This document shows, piece by piece, positions 36,726-46,173 of a stretch of DNA of 64,000 bases (its first letter is position 1; the number at the start of each line of letters is the position of its first letter). A model generated the notes under the pieces. It had not been told where the DNA came from, did no database searches, and was given only the letters and a program-made list of their open reading frames with translations. The stretch lies in assembly GCA_949317995.1 (NCBI GenBank), contig OX439052.1, forward strand, positions 38,813,932 through 38,877,931, given 5' to 3'. The translations under genes were made by a program, and so were the position numbers. The DNA is from Acholoe squamosa (Eukaryota; Annelida; Polychaeta; Phyllodocida; Polynoidae).

Positions 36726-37415
36726 CTATCTTTTTCTTTTCGAAGCTGAAGCTTGAGGAATGAAAACCAAGGTATTCCAAGGAGTTGTTATGCTGTTCCT
36801 TACCCTAAGCTCGTTAGGTGTGCTCTGCTTAAAGTCCAATAGGATGTATGAATGTTTCTCTTTAGTTTCTGAGTTATATACCTCCGTCAAAAAGGATTTC
36901 TGTCCTGGAAAGGCCTGTTTGCTGATGTGTCCTATTTGACTCATGTCTCTAGGGTTTTTAAAAACAACTAGGTAGTGTGCATTTAAACTCAAGGTTCTGA
37001 AGGCAGGATTGTTAAAAAACAAGTTTTGAGTAATAAAAATTACACTTAAACTGCGATGGTGAGAGCCCACAGTGAAAAGTTTCATTATGGTGGGAACGTA
37101 CTCGGGATCCATGAGATCGTCTATTATGACCAGTCCATGTTTAGTCATGTCTCTTTTATCCTCAAACAAAAAGTCTTCTGAAAGAAGACCTTTGTTGAAC
37201 TTAACCCCCAACTTTACCATTTCGTCGAATCCATCTTGCCATTGACTGTAGCAGTAGTATATGTCGTGTATTTTTGGAGTTACAGGCTCGTCTACACCTT
37301 TAATCAACTTGAAAACAAGTTGACTTTTTCCACAAGAAGTAGGTCCAGCTATGATCATTGTGAAGGGGCTTTGTAGACGTGGGTCAAAAATGATCTCCTT
37401 TTCCTTGTGATCCAT
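36726..37415 (-). CDS. FtsK/HerA-type genome-packaging ATPase
   Basis: A 229-aa ATPase that would pump viral DNA into the capsid. Walker A is GPTSCGKS (residues 25-32). Walker B is LVIIDDL (about 95-101). A sensor-type block reads VIFITQNLFF. Length and motif spacing match Polinton/PRD1-type packaging ATPases. The frame is intact from ATG to stop. It lies in the minus-strand virion gene cluster, just downstream of the Death-domain gene. Confidence 0.94.
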   Translation of the reverse strand: MDHKEKEIIFDPRLQSPFTMIIAGPTSCGKSQLVFKLIKGVDEPVTPKIHDIYYCYSQWQDGFDEMVKLGVKFNKGLLSEDFLFEDKRDMTKHGLVIIDDLMDPEYVPTIMKLFTVGSHHRSLSVIFITQNLFFNNPAFRTLSLNAHYLVVFKNPRDMSQIGHISKQAFPGQKSFLTEVYNSETKEKHSYILLDFKQSTPNELRVRNSITTPWNTLVFIPQASASKRKR

Positions 37416-37428
37416 GTTGGACGAAATC

Positions 37429-38358
37429 TTAAACCAAAGTGACCAAAGGAGCGACCTCGCCCTCTTTTAAGTCAGCAGAACCCTCGTTCAAACCTTCCAC
37501 GTAAAGAGCTACGTCAAAAAGTCCCATGTTGTTCAGACTGGCTATAAGACAGCTTGGATGAGATATTTCTCTATGTTTCCAAACCATTAGCACTTCGAAA
37601 ACAGGATTTGTGACACCTTTTTTCCCTGGAACAGGGGTGGATATGACGTCAAGTTCGTGGTCGGTCAATCCAAGTTGAGTTCCAAGTTTCCTCCAGTCAA
37701 GCATTCTTAACTTGTCTGCCAGGTTGACGAACAAAGTATCAACTTTCCACTGTTCTGGAGGTATTTCACAATGGTCCACTACATTGTAATATCCCATGTA
37801 CCATCTACAATAATCAGTGAGATTGTTATGATGTTGAGTGTAAAGTGAGCTGATTGTGGTGAAAACAGTGAGTAAGGGAGATAAGCTGGGTGCACCACAT
37901 AGCCAGATAAAACCAAACTTTTTAGCTAGAAGTTCCAAAATAGACATGAAGAAATGAAGACGCTGGTTAAGTTGGCGGGGATTTTCTTTGGCGTGATGCT
38001 CTTCTGCCGCTTTCAATGCTTCCAAATGGAAGGGGTTTTTCAGTGGGCCCTTTCCCTTTCTTCCATGCTTCAGGGCATAACCCAAGGTTTCCACCGCTGA
38101 AAATTTTGACAAGTTATGACTCAAAACCATTTTCCTCAAGGTTTTTCTGTCTTTGGATGTAAAACTTGATTCAACTGAAGAAAAAACTAAGTATAATTTT
38201 TTTCGGTGAAGAATAGATTCTTTCAAGTATTTGCACATGTACCTGAAACAAATTGAAGAGTAACATATAATTTCCTTTCTTTCCCTCACGTACGTTAGAA
38301 CTTGAGTGTCGTTGGGGTGACGTTGTTCTAATACACGCTGCAGGGAGTAACGCGACAT
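37429..38358 (-). CDS. Death-domain accessory protein of the Polinton
   Basis: A 309-aa open frame from ATG 38,358. Residues about 209-290 look like a Death domain: LADKLRMLDWRKLGTQLGL with the conserved Trp, LTDHELDVIS, then FEVLMVWKHREI, IASLNNMGLFDVALYVE. The six-helix pattern and the W-x-x-L-x-x-x-L-G-L core fit the family. The N-terminal 200 residues are not recognised. A 51-base segment near 38,240-38,295 has intron-like ends (GTACGTGAG and TTTGTTTCAG) and a length divisible by three, so it may be spliced. A TATA-like CTATAAAGG lies at about 38,414-38,422, 56 bases before the ATG. Death domains mediate apoptosis and innate-immune signalling, so a host-modulating role is inferred. Confidence 0.72.
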   Translation of the reverse strand: MSRYSLQRVLEQRHPNDTQVLTYVRERKEIICYSSICFRYMCKYLKESILHRKKLYLVFSSVESSFTSKDRKTLRKMVLSHNLSKFSAVETLGYALKHGRKGKGPLKNPFHLEALKAAEEHHAKENPRQLNQRLHFFMSILELLAKKFGFIWLCGAPSLSPLLTVFTTISSLYTQHHNNLTDYCRWYMGYYNVVDHCEIPPEQWKVDTLFVNLADKLRMLDWRKLGTQLGLTDHELDVISTPVPGKKGVTNPVFEVLMVWKHREISHPSCLIASLNNMGLFDVALYVEGLNEGSADLKEGEVAPLVTLV

Positions 38359-38593
38359 GGTAGGGCGAAGGTTGTTGTGTCAAATAATGATAGTTTAGTC
38401 CCCGTTTAACCTTTATAGGAAACCTGTCAGTTTTTCCTTATTGCACTTTCCTGAAATGATTTATTGCTCAAGGACGAAACAAACGTCAGGGTTAGTGCCT
38501 GAGCGTTTTGAAAAGAGGGGAAAACATGTGAAAGGGTGGGTTCAGCCCAGGGGCCTTACCCGGAGGATCATCGTTTATTTCTGTTCAGTTTTA

Positions 38594-39250
38594 TTAGGAG
38601 GACCAAAAATGAGATACGGGGTAGGCTGTTACCACCTTGAGCTGACCTTTGTCATGGGAGGCAGTTATTTCAGTTATAACTCTCACAACATGACAGCACC
38701 CATGGTAATTGTGTCCAATCTCTGTCCTGAATCCTCTTTCATAGAAAATTTTTGAACCTAGAGAGTGTGTAATTTTGTCTGGGTGAAGTAAAGTGGCTTT
38801 AATTAAAGCCTTCACCATAGTAGAATCGATGAAAACTGAATTACCAGGCCCTCCCCCCAAAGGTTGATCCCTTAGAAAAAAGGGTTTTTGTCTGTCTGAG
38901 ATGAATTTTTTTGAACTTCCAGAGGAAATGGAATGCCTCGACATTAAGTGTACCATGGCACCATGTACCAAAAGAACACCTGAAAAAAAACTTTCCCCAT
39001 TTTCTGAGATAAGTTTTTTCACAGAGGGCCCACTAGGAACCAATGCAGTGGTTTGGTTGTGCAAGAAGCATTGTTTGAAGTTACAGTTAGGAGGGATGTA
39101 AAGATCCCTGTTCAAATTTTCAGGACAGAATTTCCACACAGCCCACACCTTACCTTCTTCTACGCCCCTCCTGATGTCTGAAATAAACACCTCCTGACGC
39201 CTTTTGTGACCTACGGTCAAAGACAAAGGCAAAGGACAAAAGTTAGCCAT
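38594..39250 (-). CDS. Accessory Polinton protein with BECR-type RNase-like C-terminus
   Basis: A 218-aa intact frame; the N-terminal 140 residues are not recognised. Residues about 147-213 follow the pattern of BECR-fold RNases (relatives of barnase, EndoU, colicin E5/D and RelE). A Leu-His-Pro helix end is followed by SKIFYERGF, a Gly turn, a strand HVVRVITEI, and the ending KVVTAYPV, a common final strand in that group. Candidate functional residues are His156, His162 and Arg190. No immunity partner is seen. If correct, this could be an RNA-cutting host-shutoff factor; the assignment rests on a short pattern match. Confidence 0.45.
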   Translation of the reverse strand: MANFCPLPLSLTVGHKRRQEVFISDIRRGVEEGKVWAVWKFCPENLNRDLYIPPNCNFKQCFLHNQTTALVPSGPSVKKLISENGESFFSGVLLVHGAMVHLMSRHSISSGSSKKFISDRQKPFFLRDQPLGGGPGNSVFIDSTMVKALIKATLLHPDKITHSLGSKIFYERGFRTEIGHNYHGCCHVVRVITEITASHDKGQLKVVTAYPVSHFWSS

Positions 39251-39651
39251 GTCTGCTTGAGAGAAGCTAGTTCTGATAAATGAGGAAATGGTCTGCGTTA
39301 ATCACAGAATGGTAACAACAAGATTCGTCTTACACACCTCACCCTGAACGTTGACTGAGCGTTATCACGTTTTTTTTTATTTGAGTTAAGCTTTTTACTT
39401 TTTTCCAAAACAACGCTGTCTAAGCGTAAAACATACTATGAATGGAAAAGCACGGTTATCTACGACTCATGGATGTGGTTGTACGTTATCTGAACGACAA
39501 GGGAACGTCCCAGGATCGTATCAGGATAGTTACTATAAAGAAGGCTTGAGCTTCTCAATCTTCATCAACCCTTTTCTAACGTTTGTCTGCTGTTCGCCGT
39601 CCTGCTCCTGCACCTTCCAGCCCTGCCACCCTTTCATCTTCAAGGAGAACA
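39251..39651. promoter_or_regulatory. Divergent promoter region of the Polinton
   Basis: This 400-base gap separates leftward genes (start 39,250) from rightward genes (start 39,652). A TATA-like ACTATAAAGAAGG at about 39,530-39,542 points right, about 110 bases before the ATG. No clear TATA was found for the leftward gene. Confidence 0.55.
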
Positions 39652-41052
39652 ATGCCTGGTCGCATGAAGACGGGACTTAGTGTCAGGAGAGGAGGAGCTA
39701 AAAAACTGGCTCCACTGACTTTTACTACTTCTAAACAGACAGTGGAAAAGACGTCGGGCATCGCCCCTCCTCCTACCTCTCCAGCCTCAGCTGATAAACC
39801 ACCTGCAACTTCTGCTCGGCTTCCAACTGAAGTGCCTGATGCAGGAGAACAGGAAGCCGCTCTTGCAGCTCTTCATGGCGAAATCACTGATTTCCTGGAT
39901 CGCGTCCGGGATCGCACTCCTCAGGAAGCTGGCGACGGCGATTTTGACATCAGGGAATACATTAATCCCTCGGCACCTTTAAACTACCAACCCCCCACTG
40001 AAGCACCTACGGCTGCCTCTTACTCGCCAGTGACTCCGGAGGAACCTTCTCCCCAGGTCAGTCCAATAGAGGTCATAGACCTCACAACCTCATCACCGGC
40101 AGTCAACCCCATAGAAGTGGTGGATTTAACTCAAGGGACACCTTCACCTGCTCACCGAAGGGGGTATTCACAGGTAGAGGTTATAGATTTGACAGGCCCT
40201 TCTCCCCTATACTCTCTCCCGGTTCCGGTAGAGGAGCTCCTTAAAAGCCCGCCGGAAAAAAGAAACTGTCCCGGTGAGAGAGAAGGGAAGCCTAAAAAGA
40301 AAAGACAGAAGCGCGCCTACAACAAGAAAACCCCTGTCTCTACATCTGCTTCAGTTTCCTCAGCGACTTCATCCTATGGTGCCGAGCCGATTGGTTCTGC
40401 CCCAGGTGTTCCTTCTTCTAAAGACAAGTCACACAGGCAAAAGTTTGGGGAGGGCACTGCCCCCAGTTCTTCCAGCAAGCTTGTGGGCTTCAGGTCAGTG
40501 CCTTTGGTGGCAAAGAAATGGCCTGCTCGATTTGGTTTCCAAGAAAAGTCACCTGCCCCCGACCAAGTTTTTTATCCGGAAGGAGATAATAACGCCTGCA
40601 TAGAAATATACAGGGAACCTAGCATCAGGGGAGTATGCTTGAGGACCTACCTGGACAAACCTTACGAGCGGTGCTTAAACCTAGAGGCGCGTGAGTTCAG
40701 GAACTTAGTGGACCAGATAGAGTGCATCCTTGGAAAGTACAAGGAGTTACACCGCCTAGCTGCCCTTGGAGAGAGGAAGGTGGATAATCTTTTGTTGTCC
40801 TTGAACCAAGACTGCACCGACCCCAGTGGAGGCCGGGCTATGATCCTGGTAAACTTGTACAAGGGAACTCCTAAAGTTCACATAGGAACAACCAGCTACG
40901 TGGAGGAGATGAATGCCTCGGTGTCTTCCAGCTACAGGATGCCCCCCTCAGCCACACACTGCGGACACACTGTGTCCCCCTTCATTCTGGAGGACATAAA
41001 ATCACGAGTTGGTCCCTTCCTAGACGAGACGACCGATTTCTACTCTGGGTAA
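39652..41052 (+). CDS. Polinton protein with three SUMO-interacting motifs and a PC4-like domain
   Basis: The ATG at 39,652 (context AACAATGCC) gives 466 aa; the open frame extends further up without an ATG. The N-terminus is basic, and residues 40-130 are Pro/Thr/Ser-rich. Three near-identical SUMO-interacting motifs follow: IEVIDLT (139-145), IEVVDLT (154-160) and VEVIDLT (175-181). A nuclear-localisation-type stretch KPKKKRQKR is at 213-221. Residues about 308-367 (CIEIYREPS, VCLRTYLDK, CLNLEAREFRNLVDQIE) resemble the ssDNA-binding PC4/Sub1 fold: strands, then L-x-x-x-E-F/W-x-x-L helix. A nuclear DNA-binding regulator or replication cofactor targeted to SUMO-rich bodies is inferred. The frame is intact. 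Confidence 0.8.
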   Translation: MPGRMKTGLSVRRGGAKKLAPLTFTTSKQTVEKTSGIAPPPTSPASADKPPATSARLPTEVPDAGEQEAALAALHGEITDFLDRVRDRTPQEAGDGDFDIREYINPSAPLNYQPPTEAPTAASYSPVTPEEPSPQVSPIEVIDLTTSSPAVNPIEVVDLTQGTPSPAHRRGYSQVEVIDLTGPSPLYSLPVPVEELLKSPPEKRNCPGEREGKPKKKRQKRAYNKKTPVSTSASVSSATSSYGAEPIGSAPGVPSSKDKSHRQKFGEGTAPSSSSKLVGFRSVPLVAKKWPARFGFQEKSPAPDQVFYPEGDNNACIEIYREPSIRGVCLRTYLDKPYERCLNLEAREFRNLVDQIECILGKYKELHRLAALGERKVDNLLLSLNQDCTDPSGGRAMILVNLYKGTPKVHIGTTSYVEEMNASVSSSYRMPPSATHCGHTVSPFILEDIKSRVGPFLDETTDFYSG

Positions 41053-41283
41053 GTGGTCAACTTTGTATAGTGTCTGGTCAACAGCTCCTTGTTCAGTGCT
41101 TTCACATTATCATGTATATTAGCTAATTCGTAGTTAGATTTAAATGTACTCCATCTTCAGTCTACATAGTCCAGCGTAGGTTTAAGTTCTAAATGTACTC
41201 CATGTATAGTTAGGTTAGGTTTTAGTTATAAGTTTGTATATTGAATATAAAGTGAAACTAGGAAAAGAAACCTCAAAAAAAAA
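41053..41283 (+). promoter_or_regulatory. Intergenic region with TATA-like motif before PolB
   Basis: TATAAAG at about 41,246-41,252 lies roughly 35 bases before the PolB ATG at 41,284. The motif GTTTTAGTTATAAG and two copies of AAATGTACTCCATC/AAATGTACTCCATG (about 41,143 and 41,192) lie upstream. Confidence 0.5.
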
Positions 41284-44200
41284 ATGCCTCCGAAAAAGGT
41301 AAAACAACTTTACACCGTCAACTGTCCAATGTGTAACACCCCTAGACCTCCACGTTTGGTTACTGTAGAAAACAGTGGAAAAACTCTATGTAACTCAGAT
41401 CCTTGTAGAAGAGAAACTTTTTCCGACAGCTTAGAACTTCCAAAAGAAATAGAAATAAATTCTTTGCATAAAAGCAGTTACCGTGACAACTTCAAGTCCA
41501 TAGCTTCAGGTTTGGCTGTGCTTGGTAAGCTTCAGTCCATTTTCAACGTCAGAATGACAAGTTTTAACAAAGACGACTTGGGAGCCAAACAGGTAACAGA
41601 GGCTCTTACCTTTATTCATAGAAATCAAGTTATGGCTTACAAAGTGGCTGTTTCTTTTGGAAGGTTGTTGTCTTCCTCTAAGGAGGAAGAAGAAGAGAAA
41701 GTTATGTACTTCCATGCTTCTGCCAACAATTCGTCTTTGTCTATTGACAGTGAAAGTCATAGAGACCCTTACATTTTCATAAGGGACGACAAAGACCTTG
41801 CAGAGTGTTTAGATTTAATTGAAAACAACATTAAAGAAGACACTCAAAGACCCTCTACTAAATGGAGTGTAATAGGCAACGTGAACGCCAACATTACCCT
41901 CATAAGGGCTACGGGAGGAGAATATCTCTTAGGTAAAATGAAAACTGTTCCACCAGGTTTAAGACAAAGAGGAATGCAACACTTTCACAGAGACCCTAAA
42001 ACCAAAAGGGCATACAAGGACAACTTGTGTTTCTTTAGATGTCTGTCTTTCTTCCTGTATGGATCTTTAGAAAAAACTCAAGAGCTTTTCCTTGAAGCCT
42101 ATCCAGGGGTGAACGAGGAGACTTTTGAGGGCGTTGACATAAAAGATTTAGACAGGTTAGAAAAGCTGTTTGAAGTTAACATAAGTATTTTTTACCTTCC
42201 CTCTTTTGGTAAAAAAAAGGGGCGACCTAAAATTATAAGGTCAAACATGTGTTCATCCAAAAAAATCATGAACTTGAACTTACACAGGAACCATGTAAGT
42301 TTAATAACTAACATGGGACTGTATGGTAAAATGTACCCCTGTGAAAAGTGTCATAAAGTTTTCACTCGTAGTTTCCTTTTGAAACAACACAATGGGGTGA
42401 AAAAAGATTGCACAAAAGTCAGCTTCAGGTACAAAGGTGGAGCTTACAATCCATCCAAAACAGTTTTTCAAGTTTTAGAGGAACTGGGAATAGTTTGTTC
42501 ACCTGAGAAAAAAATATACCCCTATAAAATTGTTTTTGACTTTGAAAGCTATTTCGTCCAACCTGAAAATTCGTCCCCAGAAAATGCTAACATTGTGATA
42601 GAAAAAACTCACATACCCCTTTCTGCCAGTGTAGCTTCTGATTTTCCTGGGCATACAGAACCAGTGTGTTTTGTCAGAAATTCCAACAGGGACGACGATC
42701 CTTTGGTGAAAAATGTGTTGGAACACATAAACAACTTGGGGCAGTTGATAGGAGAAGAGGTGAAAGAGAATTTTAGAGATGTTTTAGACGAACTAGACTC
42801 TTTAGAAGAAAAACAAAAGGAACTAGAACATAAAGCTAGCAAAGTTTTTCCAGCAAAGAACAAAAAAAAATCCAAAAAAAAAAAATCTCCCATGTTCTTG
42901 AAGTGAAGGAAAAACTTCTTACCTACATAGAAAGAGTCCCTGTCCTAGGTTTCAACTCTGGAAAGTATGACATTAATTTGATAAAAAAGGAATTTCATTC
43001 TTTTTTTATAGACACAGACAAGACAGAAATGAAAACCATAAAAAAATGCAACAAGTACATAGCAGTGTACACAGACCATCTTCTTTTCCTTGACATGTTC
43101 AACTATTTGGCACCAGGTTATTCCTATGCAAACTACCTGAAAGCCTTTCTTAAAGGGAAAGCTGAAAAAGGTTTTTTTCCCTACAAGTGGATGGACAACA
43201 TAAGAAAACTGAACAACAAAGTTCTTCCTCCACATCACTGCTTCTACAGTTCTTTGTCAGGTGGTGGAATAAGCAAAGAAGATTATCTTGAATGTAAAAA
43301 GGTCTGGACAGAAAACAAAATGAAAACTATGAAGGACTACTTGATATATTACAACAACCTGGACATAAACCCTTTGTTTTAGCCATAAACGAGCACACAA
43401 AATTTTTTATAGATCGTGGGGTAGACATGTTCAAAGACGGTTTAACTTTGCCAGGTCTAACCTTGAAGTTTCTTTTCAACAACACTGCACCTAATGCCAC
43501 ACCTTACATTCTTTTTGGTGAGAAAGAAAAGGATGTTCACTCCTTGCTCAGACGCAACTTAGTAGGGGGTCCCTCTATTATTTTTCACAGACATCACAAA
43601 AGTGGAGAAACAAGAATAAGACAAAAAAAATACGGGCCACAAAGCAAAGTATGCAGACACATAGTAGGGGTAGATGCTAACAGCTTGTACCTCAAGTGCA
43701 TGGGTGAAGAACACTGCACAGGTTATTATGTGGTGCGCAGGAAAGAAAACGATTTTCAAGCTGTCTGCAGTCAACAGATAAGCTACTCAGCCACAGAATG
43801 GTTGCGATACAAAACAGTGACAGACAAAGTGAAGATATTACACCAATACAACTACGGGGAAGTAGTATTAGGTTCAAGGAAAATAAAAGTGGACGGCTAT
43901 GATCCAGCTTCAAAAAAAGTATACCAGTTTCACGGGTGCTACTGGCATGGTCACATATGTCACCTCACCAAATCAGTTTTGAGAGACCCCAATGGAAAGG
44001 CATGGTTAGAAGAAAAAAAACAAAATACCATTTTGACTACCCTATATCTTCAGTCGTTAGGTTACTAAGTAGAGGAAAAGTATGAGTGTATGTGGATGAA
44101 AGAAAAAACTGAAAACTCGTGCAGAAAAACAAAAAGTGAATGGGAAATTAAAAGACCATCGTGCCAAGGCAGAAAAAGTCAGGATGAAATACTGAGAGGT

Positions 44201-45427
44201 GTTTCTAGAGGAACAACTTTTGGACTTATCCAGGTAGACATAGAAACACCTGAATCTTTGAAAGAAAAATTCAGTGAAATGACACCTATTTTCAAAAACT
44301 GTTTAGTAGGAAAAAATGATGTAGGTGAACATATGAAACGTTACCTGGAAGCAGCAGGTAAGCTGAAACAACCGCAACGCCAACTTATAGGCAGCTACCA
44401 CGCAGAGGGAATTTTGTTGGGAACTCCTCTCTTGAAGTGGTACCTGGAGAAAGGTTTGGTAGTTACGACAGTACACCTTCTGATAGAATACACACCAGAA
44501 CAGACTTTTTAACCCTTCATGGACGAAGTGACCGAAGCTAGGAGGAAGGGAGATGAAAACATAGACTGTAAGATTCTGTCAGATCTGTACAAACTTTTGG
44601 GAAATGGTTCATACGGAAAAACCATATGCAACAAACAAAACTTTGTTCAAACAAAGTATCTTCACCCCTCTAAGGCAAGACGTTTGGCCATGCACTGGTC
44701 AGTGCAAGACGTGCAAGACATAAGTGACAACACGGTAGAACTGTCCTGTTTGCCCACCTCCATCACCTACGACCTCCCAGTTCAAATAGGTTTCATGGTA
44801 TACCAATATGCCAAACTTAAAATGTTGGCTTTCTATTACGACTTTCTCCTTGAATACATAGACGAGAAAGATTTTGAAATGTGTGAAATGGACACTGACA
44901 GTTTTTACTTTGCTTTAAGTGCAGAGAACATAGAAGACGTAATTATTCCTGAGAAACATGAAGCTTTCTTCAGAGAACGTCACAAATGGTTGCCCTCTGA
45001 ATCATGTGACAACAGTCACCACAGAGAGACCTATGTTCAGACCAAAGTTTTGGGTGAGCTGTGGCTGCCTCAACCATGCTGTAAGAGCCGTCTGGCGTTT
45101 GACAAGAGAACCCCCGGGTTATTCAAAGTGGAGTGGGAAGGTGATGAAATGACTGCCTTGAACTCCAAATGTTACATAGGAACAGGAGTGAATGTGCCCG
45201 TTAAAATGAGTTGCAAAGGTGTAATTCAAAAACAAAACCCCCTGACCACTGACAAGTACAAAGAAGTACTGGACAGTGAAAATGTTGTCACGGTAGTCAA
45301 CAAAGGATTTAGAGTAGTTAACCACAGCATTACGACTTACTCTCAAAGGAAACAAGGTCTAACCTATCAGTACATAAAGAGACAAGTATGTGAAGACGGT
45401 GTAAGCACCCTACCCCTTTCTATATAA
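41284..45427 (+). pseudogene. Protein-primed DNA polymerase B (pPolB), four breaks
   Basis: The family-B polymerase that would replicate the linear genome; about 1,380 codons. In order: an N-terminal Cys motif (CPMCNTPRPP), an OTU-like block (DNLCFFRCL, later LHRNHVSLI), a C2H2-like finger (CEKCHKVFTRSF), Exo I (VFDFES), Exo II (GFNSGKYDINL), Exo III region (YLIYYNNLD), motif A (GVDANSLY), the YQFHGCYWHGH insert typical of Polintons, motif B (KLLGNGSYGKT) and motif C (CEMDTDSFY). Breaks: a frame change at A-runs 42,862-42,885; a frame change near 43,362-43,370; an in-frame TAA at 44,066-44,068; an in-frame TAA at 44,510-44,512. All catalytic motifs are otherwise present. The gene is inactive unless some breaks are sequence errors. 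Confidence 0.93.
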
Positions 45428-45480
45428 AAGAAATGGTTTCTTTTTCTAGTTTCACTTCCAGTTGTACATTTTGTTGAAAG

Positions 45481-46065
45481 AAAAAAATTTTAAACAAATT
45501 GTTCAAATGAACATTTTTCTTCATAGAAAACAGTGTTAAAATGAAAAATGTTCATTTAAACAATTGTTCAAACGAACATTTGTTCAAATGAACATTTTTC
45601 CCCATAGAAAACAGTGTTAAAATGAAAAATGTTCATTTGAACAATTGTTCAAACGAACAATTGTTCAAATGAACATTTTTCCCCATAGAAAACAGTGTTG
45701 AACTGGAAAATGTTTATTTGAACAATTGTTCAAACGAACATTTGTTCAAATGAACATTTTTCCCCATAGAAAACAGTGTTGAACTGGAAAATGTTCATTT
45801 GAACAATTGTTCAAACGAACATTTGTTTAAATGAACATTTTTTCCCATAGAAAACAGTGTTAAACTGGAAAATGTTCATTTGAACAATTGTTCAAACAAA
45901 CATTTGTTTAAATGAACATTTTTTTCCCATAGAAAACAGTGTTAAACTGGAAAATGTTCATTTGAACAATTGTTCAAACGAACATTTGTTCAAATGAACA
46001 TTTTTTTCCATAGAAAACAGTGTTAAACTGGAAAATATTTTTTGTTCAAATGAACATTTTTCAAA
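45481..46065. repeat. 81-bp tandem array of palindromes inside the Polinton
   Basis: The marker CATAGAAAACAGTGTT starts at 45,522, 45,603, 45,684, 45,765, 45,846, 45,928 and 46,009: seven units with a period of 81-82 bases. Most units contain the perfect 18-bp palindrome TTTGAACAATTGTTCAAA and further inverted TTCAAATGAAC/GTTCAAACGAAC motifs. It lies between the PolB stop and the rightmost gene. A replication, packaging or enhancer role is conceivable. Confidence 0.92.
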
Positions 46066-46173
46066 TAAACAACAAAGGTAAAAAATGTGTACTGTATCAT
46101 GAAAAAAAAACTGACAAAAAAGTAAAAAAAGTGAACTGTATCACCCAAAAAATAAAAAAAACTTTTCACAAAA

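Noticed and set aside
30450-45427. Reassigned stop codons in the Polinton (TAA/TAG read as Gln or Lys)
   Set aside because: Intact genes of the same element and the host genes use TAA, TAG and TGA as normal stops, so the four internal stops are more simply mutations or errors.
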